Positions 55,319 through 64,000 of a stretch of DNA of 64,000 nt are shown here, one piece after another. Location: NCBI GenBank assembly GCA_964036195.1, contig OZ038457.1, positions 10,629,147 through 10,693,146 on the forward strand, written 5' to 3'. The stretch comes from Sphaerolaimus hirsutus (Eukaryota > Nematoda > Chromadorea > Monhysterida > Sphaerolaimidae). The position numbers and the translations under genes are program-made. The first letter of the stretch is position 1. Each line of letters begins with the position of its first letter. The notes under the pieces were generated by a model, which saw nothing but the letters and a program-made list of their open reading frames with translations, was not told where the DNA came from and ran no database searches.

Positions 55319-55520
55319 TGCGTGTGTACGCACGCTAGTTTACTGCCAGATTTTGGTAAACTCATAAATCAGCTTTGAACGCATATGAGTTTACTGGAAT
55401 GAGTTATTCTTAATCCCCATCAATTGCAGTTGACAGCCACCTCATTCTGGTAAACACAAATGCTTTAACGCCGATTTATGAGTTAACTAAAATCTGGCAG
55501 TAAACTAGTGTGCACAGCGC
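55319..55520. mobile_element. MITE family G, copy 5
   Basis: Palindrome with GCTAGTTTACTGCCAGATTT mirrored at the right; closest relative is the copy at 43689-43895. Confidence 0.75.
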
Positions 55521-56031
55521 CATTAGACGTGAGGTTGTATGTACCTAAATATGTATAACATACCCAACCCTACGCATACGCAAAAATGTCCTAAAATGGA
55601 GTAAGACAGATGAGAAAAATGTCGGCTGTGCTGCCCATTTTTGAGTAGGCGCATTACCCAATATTTACGCCACCATGTGAAGTTTATATTTCTACACAAA
55701 CAACATTTCAGCCTGTGTTGGGGGATTGACATAAAGACAATGCTTATTACGTTTCCATTCGAATGAAAAGTCAATCATAAGCTACTCTTATTTTATGTAT
55801 TTATCAATCACCACAATGCACGCGCAACAACCATAAACTTGGCATAGGTACACAAAAAAACCTAATCACATTTTCAACGCTGGGCTGGGTGCGGAAGAAA
55901 AAACAACAAGCGCAAAAAACACCAGTCTCAGCGGAGTGCTGATTGCTTCGTCGAGAGTATTAGTTAGCGGTGAAAACGTCCAGGAAGTTTCCCCATTACA
56001 ACTGGGCAGTGGGTGTAAGTGAATTTCGAAG
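55521..56031. other. intergenic or upstream intron DNA without features
   Basis: AT-rich, nothing recognised. Confidence 0.5.
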
Positions 56032-56412
56032 TACCGTATATCCTCGAACAAGTCCTCCTTCAAATAATTCCCTCTGTTAGTTGGGTGAAAAAAATAATAA
56101 TTTGATTACATAACCATTGAATAACGTCCCCTACACTGTGATGGGTAGGAAAGATGTGACATTTTTTCAAATAGTTTTTGTTATTTAAAGCCATGTATGC
56201 TTTTGCAGCTTATTTTCACTAGCATACATTTCATTGTTTGAATTATGGAATTTGATTCTAACTTACATTTTTATGGAACCCATTCATACAAAAAATTGAC
56301 AAATTGAATGAAAAAGTAACTCCCCTTGAACAACCCCCTTCATATAGCTCAACAGTCTAAAAAGTCTCATGAAAAATAACACCCCTGGGTACTTATACGA
56401 GGATATACGGTA
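56032..56412. mobile_element. MITE family A, divergent copy
   Basis: Ends TACCGTATATCCTCGAACAA and TTATACGAGGATATACGGTA on TA. C-tracts are reduced compared with other copies. Confidence 0.75.
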
Positions 56413-56831
56413 GATAAACGGTGAAAGAAGGGCCAACTGACGCGCATACCGCCAGAAGCTGCATTATACATATTTGCATCGGCGGGGACTGAACGCACGT
56501 CACCACACCGGTGTGTTCCCAACTCGTCATAATCCATATTGACATGTTTTGAGTTGTCAAGCGTCGAATCGTTATGGTCTTGAATTGGCATTGTCTCTAT
56601 TGCGAATTTCATCTCACATGGTATTGATTATCCATAATTATGGGAATTGGAAATAATCAGATGATCTCTGGTGTGTCAATATTAAAAAATTTCGAAAATT
56701 CAGTTAAGCACAGAAACGTTATCTAGATTTTTCTCTAGATCTAGATCTAGACGTCTTAATCTGATTTTTGCATGCACACATGCCATTTAATGACGAACTA
56801 TAACTATGATGGTTATGACAATTGGAGTCTA

Positions 56832-58188
56832 TGACGAGTCGGCAGCATAGCATAAATCGAGGGTGGCATTTTAGGGGGGGGGGGTCCACCAAACTTTCAT
56901 GTCGTCCCATTCTGTTGTACGTTGGCTGATTTTGATGCCGTTCAAGTATGTTGGGGTTTGAGGTTGGGTCTACGACCAAATTTTTTTGTTTCCTCAAATA
57001 ATCCCCCAGTTCCGAGATAAGGGGGGTCTATAAAAACGTGGTTATTTTGCATGTCCGATCAGGCATATTGAATTGAAAGCTCAATAACTCAGCCATTTCT
57101 GGGCCGATTACGATCGTTTAACACTTAAAATGATCGGAACAACCTGAAAGTTCCATTTTTGTAGTTGTATTAGTGATGTGTAAATTCCGTAAGCCAATTT
57201 GACCCGGTTTTTCAACACGAAAAATAATTTTTTTCTGAACATGCTATAATATATTTTACACAATGAGTATTCATATAAAACAAAAATAAGTTCAATATCT
57301 CTTTCTGATCAAAAGTTATGGCGCTTCAAACTTTTCCCTCCCATCCACATAAATAACCACATGAAGAACGATGCATGCAACTTCAAAACTCCATATCTCG
57401 ACCATTTGTCAGCCGATTTTTACCGATGAACACTTAAAATGATCAGAATAACATGGAGATATCGTTTTTATTCACAGTTTATTTGTATGCATTTCCATTA
57501 TGATAATTTCATTCAAGGGTTCACATTATTTTCTTGTATGGGAAGTTTGATGAAATATACGGATAATCTGGGTTTAATACTGAAATCTCCATGTCATTGT
57601 GATCATTTGAAGGATTCATTGGTGAAAATCGGCTGAGAAATGGCCGAGATATGGAGTTTTGAAGTTGCATGCATGTGGTTATTTATGTGCATGATAGTGA
57701 AAAGTTTGAAGCGCCGTAACTTTTGATTGGGAAGAGATATAGAACTCATTTTTGTTTTAAATGAATTCTCATTGTCTAAAGTATATGATACCATGTTCAG
57801 AAAAATGTATTTTTTGTGTTGAAAAACCGGGTCAAATCGGCATACGGAATTTAGACATCACTAATACAACTACAAAAATGGAATCCGCATGTTGTCCCGA
57901 TCATTTTAAGTGTTAAACGATCCAAATTGGCCCAGAAATGGCTGAGTTATTGAGCTTTCAATTCAATATGCGTGATCGGACATGCAAAATAACCACGTTT
58001 TTATAGACCCACCTTATCTCGGGACTGGGGGATTATTTGAGGAAATAAAAAAATTTGGTCGTAACCCCAACCTCAAACCCCAACATCAAAATCGGCCAAC
58101 GTACAACAGAATGGGACGACATGAAAGTTTGGTGGACCCCCCCCCCTAAAATGCCACCCTCGATTTATGCTATGGTCGGCACTCGTGA
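56832..58188. mobile_element. 1.36-kb foldback element J
   Basis: Two arms of about 640 bp in inverted orientation with a short centre near 57.5 kb. Pairing starts GACGAGTCGGCAGCATAGCA at the left, mirrored at 58.15-58.19 kb, and stays high throughout. No long open frame. Confidence 0.85.
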
Positions 58189-58189
58189 C

Positions 58190-58440
58190 GATTTAGGAGC
58201 AAACCCCACACCGCAACCCACGGCGGCGCGGCATTCTGCCGCCATGACACTTAATAGAAACTCGGCGCGCAACTCGACCGGGTGCACACGAGCGAGCGTT
58301 ATCCGCGGCAACGCGCGCGCGGGCCAAATGAAGGTTCATCCCCCCCCCCCCCCCGACGCGATGGAGAGACGAAAAAAACACTGAAATGAAATGCAGCTGC
58401 GCGCACGCGCGAGGCTGGACAATAAATTGTCTCGACAACT
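58190..58440. other. CpG-rich stretch
   Basis: Locally GC- and CpG-rich (GCGCGCGCGGGCC and similar) in AT-rich DNA, 3 kb upstream of the first host exon found. It could be a promoter or untranslated exon of that gene, but I see no splice-compatible coding exon. Confidence 0.3.
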
Positions 58441-59709
58441 GGCTACCTATGCGAGGGGTTAATTAAAAAAGATCCTGTTTTTGGAATTTCTCCCATTCTT
58501 GTGTTGACATTGAATATATATTTCCTATATACTGTATCCTGTGCGGAAGGACCAGACCTTCTCTTGGCAGTCCCTTATTTATGAGTAAATTTTTTCAAAT
58601 TGCTTGTACGTTGATCCGCTCTACCCTGAAATTAAATTAAATTACAGGGGTTTAATAGGGGTGCGGTTGTGGGGGGTTACTAACTACCCTACCCTACGCT
58701 AGCGAACGGGGGGGCGGCGCTCCCCCCCCCCTAAAATTGGATCTAAAATGACAGCGGAATGGACGTATGGCGCTGGCGCCATTTGTAGGTGCTGCGCCAT
58801 GGCGTTGGCGTTGTGGCTACAATATAAGAAAATTTTACCTAGGTAAATATATGAAATATGGTACCGCGAAATGCGTGCCTGCACGTAAAATTTTTGCGAT
58901 CAACCACAAAATCGCCATAGAAATGTGCCATTTCCGGCAACTTTTATGTCTGGCCCGGGAAAGGGGGGGGGGCGGCCGCCCTTCCCGCCCCCATTTACTG
59001 CACCCCAGCTATCTATCCCGAGACAAGTTTTGGTTATATAAAAATACTATCCACTGAATCTGACACCCTTCAAACGAATCAGTTACTAATCTATCAAGGG
59101 CGATTTTGGTCATATACCGATTTTTAGCAATATTTCCACCTTATTGGTATAAAAATACCCCCACGGATTGGTTTAAAAAAAAATTCGTCTTATCAAAATT
59201 GTATTAAATTTTTTTTATCATTCTTCATTCATGATTTATTTTATTATTTTCCGAAATGTCTTGAACAAAAAATGAATATTTTTGAATATAGAGCTTTTTG
59301 TGAAAGTAGGTATAACATAAGTATCTTGCTCGTGCGTTATCGACTAAAACATGTTTGAAATTTTTGACACATACTTTGCAGTCCGCAAGGTATATTTTCG
59401 CACGTATTTTTTTCGAATATGAGCATAGATAAAACATCTACGTAAGCGCTTTCTTTCAAAATAGAGCCGCATGTCAGTTGCTAATACCCAGAACAATACT
59501 TGCACACACAATTTATGCAAGTACCAAAAATACTTGATTTTACCCTCCCATAATGAAAAATACTATTATTATACGCAATTTTACCCACAAACTTGGTAAA
59601 AAGGTTTTTACCCAGTTACTTTAAAAAAATGTAATTCAAAATGAAAGTATTTACCTGTACCTATGAAAAAATTCAGTACCTACTTATCACAACTCTGGAT
59701 TAGCAAGTC
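58441..59709. other. intergenic DNA without a recognised gene
   Basis: AT-rich with two G or C homopolymer tracts (58.71 and 58.97 kb). A one-sided CAACTCTG end occurs at about 59690. Confidence 0.5.
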
Positions 59710-60382
59710 CCGTATTACCTCGAATAAACCCCCCTAACATTTTGCTGAAGAAATAATAAACCCCCCTCGCAATACCCCCACCCAAGGTGAGTGTCAAGAG
59801 AATGTACACGACAAATACCGCAGTTTGTGATCTGTATGATGCATGCAGAAAGAACACTTGGTTGTACGTTGAAACCAATGATTGAGTGACGTTAGGGCAG
59901 GGTTTATGTGTATACCGTATTTCCTCGAAATACCCCCCCCCCCCCTCGAAATACCCCCCCTAAAAATGGGCACTATGAATTTGTGGTCCGGGAAATGCAT
60001 AACAGACGTTCAAAACACTTACTGTGTTACGTTAGAACATCGTTTATACCATCTACATCCTTATAAAAGGCTGTAAAAACTTATAAATGGTGGTTTTTGT
60101 TGCATTTTTCACGTTTTTCTCTCAAAATTGTCACTCTGAAAAAATAAACCCCCGGGGAGTAATTCGAGGAAATACGGTATATACAGTTTTATACATATAT
60201 AAACACATATTCATCTATGTATTTGTTAGATTTTTCTGTCTGAGTACGTGGAATTTCACAAAAAATCTCGCGAAAAAATAGATATCCCTGGAATAAGCCT
60301 GCCTCAAATTACCCCCCCCCCCCCTGAAAATTTGCTGGCGGCATAAAAGACCCACATGGGGGTATTTCGAGGTAATACGGTA
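59710..60382. mobile_element. MITE family A, copy with a second A copy nested
   Basis: Outer ends CCGTATTACCTCGAATAAAC and TTTCGAGGTAATACGGTA. A complete inner copy lies at 59913-60179. Confidence 0.75.
59913..60179. mobile_element. MITE family A, nested copy
   Basis: Ends TACCGTATTTCCTCGAAATA and ATTCGAGGAAATACGGTA on TA, inside the outer A copy. Confidence 0.78.
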
Positions 60383-61340
60383 TGTTGACGGGAAACAATG
60401 TGCAATTTATTACATCCAATTGTTAAAAAGGCGCCTGGATCGTTTCGTCAAGTCGCAGGAAAATCAGATGAAATGACAGAAAAATGTAAAAACCAATTGA
60501 GATGACAGCCGCCATAATTACGCGTTCAAAACGAATTAGCGCAAAGAGAAATTCCTAGAAAAAAGATTGAGAAAAAGTTGAACAGGGTATAAAAAGAAAA
60601 ACGGACGGAACTCAAATAATACCCCTGCAAATTTTTCCTATGTTTTTCTACCCGTTTTTTCATAAAATACGTATAATTGTTTGGTGAAAACGCGCATAAC
60701 ACCGGGCGATTCATCCAACATGGTAGTCAATTTTGTTGAATATCTCGTCAAGTTAGGAGTCAGAGAATGATTGGTGCAGCTACCGTATTTCATCGAATAA
60801 ACTCTCCTCTCAAAATGTCCCCAGAGGCTTTAGCTGAGCAATAATAAACACTCCATCATGACGTCATCATTAATAAGATAAAAAACGTTCAAAAGAAGAA
60901 AAAATGATTTCAGGAACGAAACATATTTACGTTGGTTGCACTCGACTCCGCCTTTCTACCGGTATTTGAAAAATATTGTTGTATTTATTTGTGAAAGTGC
61001 GTATGTAGGTAAAAAAATACCGTGTTTCCTCGAAATAGCCCCAGAGGGAGGTAAGTGGGTAGTGGAATGGAATGGCACGTTAAAAGTTCAAAGAGAAATG
61101 GCAAGTGACAAGAAAACGATTTTCAGGGGTGAAATAAAAATTCGAAAACGTTTTCAAATTTTTCTTTGCCAAGCCGGCAAAAGTTGCTCAAAATAATTTA
61201 ATGGAAAGCGAGCGCAGAGGCGACCCACCCTGTTTAGATGTGGGCTGATTGCGGGTTGCGAACTGTTTGCGCAACAAGTCATCGGTAATCGTCTATCAAT
61301 TCGATCAATCCGAACGCTTCGACCGCCGCAGCGCAGCCCA
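60383..61340. other. intergenic DNA with one-sided A ends
   Basis: Single A-type starts at about 60781 and 61018. No gene seen. Confidence 0.5.
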
Positions 61341-61347
61341 GGCAAAA

Positions 61348-61420
61348 AAAGGTATAAAAGCGTGCCGCTCGAACGGCACAACTATTCACACTACTTGTCG
61401 CCACGATATCATCTGTTCAA
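61348..61420 (+). promoter_or_regulatory. TATA-box promoter-like site
   Basis: GGTATAAAAGC at about 61351 is followed by a small hairpin (GTGCCG...CGGCAC) and, about 30 bp downstream, TTCACACT, which could be an initiator. No convincing gene follows, so this may be a lone promoter or an element remnant. Confidence 0.35.
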
Positions 61421-62098
61421 GGTCAGTCTATTCAGCAAGGACTCGGGTTTATTTTTCTTACGGTAGTTCAACTGGAGTCCTATCCCAAAGTAGCATTCAA
61501 AAACAACAATTTTATATTTTCGAAAATCACAATCAATATTTATGAATATAAATTGGCTTGTCTGGCAAGTTCTTGGCGTTTCAGGATCGTCTCCCATTGG
61601 ATCGTCCCGGATTGTGAGAGTTCAGTTGGCATATATAAGCTGGAATTGCAGCTTGACATAAAATTAAAGAATAAAGCTTACCGCGAAATTGATTACATAA
61701 AAGTGGATGATCATAAATGTATCTAACTTTGTTTCCAACTGATTTTATATTGAAATTTCATTGAAAAATCGGGAACTCCGGAAACGGTGGATCGTGCACG
61801 TTGAGTTTTGGACATTATTGAGAGATAGATTAGTGCGGGATCCACATTTATGCAATCAACTTCACTGTAAAATTTTTACCAAAGTAATAGGTACCAGCTT
61901 AGGTATATATTTACCTTGGCTGAAACACCACTGATCGTCCAGGACGCTCCAATGCCAGACGATCAGGAAATGGCGAAAACTTCCCCGACAGACCAATTAC
62001 AATATATAAGATTTATATTTATATTTTTTTAAATTGTGATTGATATTTTTAGATTTATTTTTGAAATTAAAAAGGCAGCAAAAGTGCAGCCACCCCAT
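61421..62098. other. intergenic DNA without features
   Basis: AT-rich; no coding or repeat signal recognised. Confidence 0.5.
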
Positions 62099-62831
62099 CA
62101 GAGTTGTTAAAATACCTGTATTTTTGGAAAGCGTATACGTAAATACAATTTCTAAATTTTGAGTATGGAAACTAAAGCACAAGGTATTTTTGGAAATTCA
62201 TAAGTTTTGCTTGACATTATCTATCAATATTTTGGATTTTTATTAAGATAGTGTTAGAGATTAATTGGCCCATACAAACAAACTTCATCAAACTTTTTTC
62301 TCATCGAAAATAATGACTGAAATTTTGAAAATGGCTCCAAAATTTCAGTTTATGATTGAGAGCTTAGCTTTTTTCACAAAAACTGTGCTCAATTGCATAG
62401 TTTATTATAAAAAATTACAATCTAAAAACTAAACATGTACTTTTTATCAACAACAGTTTGAAAGACCAGTGTCATAGTCACATATTTACAATCCCACTCT
62501 GAAGACTCAGATGAAGTTTTATGAAAAAAGTTTCCATCATAATCTTAAGTTATTTTTTAATGGCCTTTCATTTCTATATCTCCATTTTTTATGAAACATA
62601 ATTTGGAAGGGTGCTGTCATACAAAAATGCATTTTTTCTGCAATTATCAGGCATGGTTGTGCAATATCCAGACATAATTCATTTGTAATTACCAGTAACT
62701 ATGTGTAATGAGCTGGAAAACAAAACATTGAGCTGGAAAATGGAAACAGAAATGGGCAAAATAAACATCAGTAAATCTAGAACTCTTTATGTTAAGATGT
62801 GGTATGAAAATTGATACGTTTAGCAACTCTG
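62099..62831. mobile_element. probable MITE family C, copy 6
   Basis: Ends CAGAGTTG and CAACTCTG. The left arm has the GGTATTTT-GGAAAGCGTA layout of copy 1, but flanks are not identical and hexamer arrays have mostly decayed. Confidence 0.55.
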
Positions 62832-63047
62832 ATCCCCCCCCCCCCCAGCGTTCAATATATCCCTCGCGCCAATAATCAACTAATAATGCTTAATGTTTTG
62901 TATTTAGCTCAAAGCATCAAATTTCAACCTTTACTTTTTTAAAGTACCGAATGATATTTTTAGATTAAATTTTTTACTTTCAGGACCCAGAAAATACATT
63001 CAGGGAAATAGTAGCTTGTCGATAAATATCACCAGTTTACCAGGTGC

Positions 63048-63457
63048 CACTCCCGGACCCTGTAAAATGCCCTGTAAAATGTCAAATGCCGTGCATGACA
63101 TTTGACATTCTACAGGAAGTTTTACATCACCTTTGACATTTTACATGGCATTTTACATGACTTTTGACATTTTGTACTAGACTTATCGTGACTTTTGACA
63201 CTTTGCATAGCATTTGCCACTTTACAGGGCATTTCTCATGACATATGCTATCTTACAGGGCATGTTACGTGACTTTTGACGTTTTACATGGCATTTCACA
63301 TAACTTTTGACACCTTGCATGGAATTTACACCATTTTACAGGACATTTTGCATGACTTTTGACATTTCACAGGGCATTTAGAAGGCATTTTACATGGCTT
63401 GAAACACTTTGCATGACATTTCACATGTTCCAGGGCATTTTACAGGGTCTGGGAGCG
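63048..63457. mobile_element. MITE family F, copy 5
   Basis: Ends CTCCCGGACCCTGTAAAATG and CATTTTACAGGGTCTGGGAG, with many repeats of the TTTTACATGACTTTTGACA type. The largest F interior in the window apart from the nested one. Confidence 0.82.
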
Positions 63458-63760
63458 CACCCAATGTGATCTAGACAAAGCTGAACACAATGTTGCGGCC
63501 AGGAGACATTTCCTCAGTTTCAAAGAGAGAGGGAGAAGGATTAAATACCGCCTCTAACATATTAGGGGCCATTAAAGACGGTATGAACGGAAAAAGACAC
63601 GTTGAGATACATTGAGACACATTGCTTGCGGTCACGGACACTAGTGCACCATCGAAAGTTGGGAAACTCATAAATCTGTTTTGAACGCAGTTTAGTTTAT
63701 CACAATGAATTTTTTTTGATCGCAGTCAACACAATAGTAGTTGACAGATTGCTCATTGTG

Positions 63761-64000
63761 TCTACACACACTAGTTTTCACCGTGACTTCGTGTGGAAAC
63801 TGAAATTTTTTCAAATGCAAGTTTATGAACATGGTTGAATTATTTTATTTTATTTAAATTAGAAATTAAATTAATGAAAGTTAAAATTTGAAAATTTGAA
63901 AACTAAATGTCATACCTAGCATACAAAAAGAGCAGGCTGAATGTTGCCGTGTCGCCAATTCAGTTTTCACACGAGTCACGGTGAAAACTAGTGTGTGTAG
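63761..64000. mobile_element. MITE family G, copy at the window edge
   Basis: Palindrome with CTACACACACTAGTTTTCAC mirrored at the last bases of the window; it may continue beyond. Confidence 0.6.

Noticed and set aside
1..64000. CRISPR arrays, rRNA and tRNA genes
   Set aside because: No spaced identical repeats of the right form and no cloverleaf or rRNA-like sequence recognised by eye.

Overview
This window is animal, most likely arthropod, nuclear DNA that is dense in transposable elements. Coding exons are GC-rich, short and separated by GT-AG introns in AT-rich DNA. No rRNA, tRNA or CRISPR was seen. A run of 200 N marks an assembly gap inside one exon. The species cannot be named from the sequence.

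Layout. Positions 1 to about 11 kb hold a BEL/Pao retrotransposon with one uninterrupted 2908-codon gag-pol-env frame. Its 5' leader carries a string of small hairpins that present nearly the same loop on unrelated stems. From 14.4 to 55.1 kb, on the minus strand, lies one host gene that I reconstructed as 21 exons. Splice phases agree at every junction I could test except one exon that an insertion has split and the one around the gap. Its product has an FN3-like ectodomain module, one membrane helix and a long Ser/Pro/Gln/Arg-rich tail; I do not recognise the family. The 5' exons are outside the window or were not found.

The host introns are packed with foldback and MITE-type elements. Many can be called hAT-like because they have exact 8-bp target duplications (families C, D, I and M here); others sit on TA (families A and B). 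Several hAT-like families share one architecture: short terminal inverted repeats followed by arrays of a 6-8 bp motif that differs between copies. Family F has ends that contain both a splice donor and, read from the other side, a splice acceptor. Two F copies sit inside coding sequence of the host gene, and one behaves as a newly made intron that keeps the frame (an introner).

The largest host intron (31.8-44.5 kb) holds an 11,295-bp insertion flanked by identical 235-bp direct repeats. It is a non-LTR (LINE-type) retroelement on the minus strand with a poly(A)-like end. A single frame of about 3218 codons joins a long unknown N-terminal region, an RGG-rich segment, an SGNH-hydrolase-like domain, an APE-type endonuclease, a reverse transcriptase and a C-terminal zinc knuckle. 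The N-terminal half is interrupted by at least a dozen AT-rich segments with GT...AG borders that are nevertheless open in the same frame. In the element's 3' region, a separate three-exon gene of 205 codons runs on the opposite strand.

From 55.2 to 64 kb I found no gene, only element copies (A, C, F, G and a 1.36-kb foldback), a CpG-rich stretch and a TATA-containing promoter-like site.
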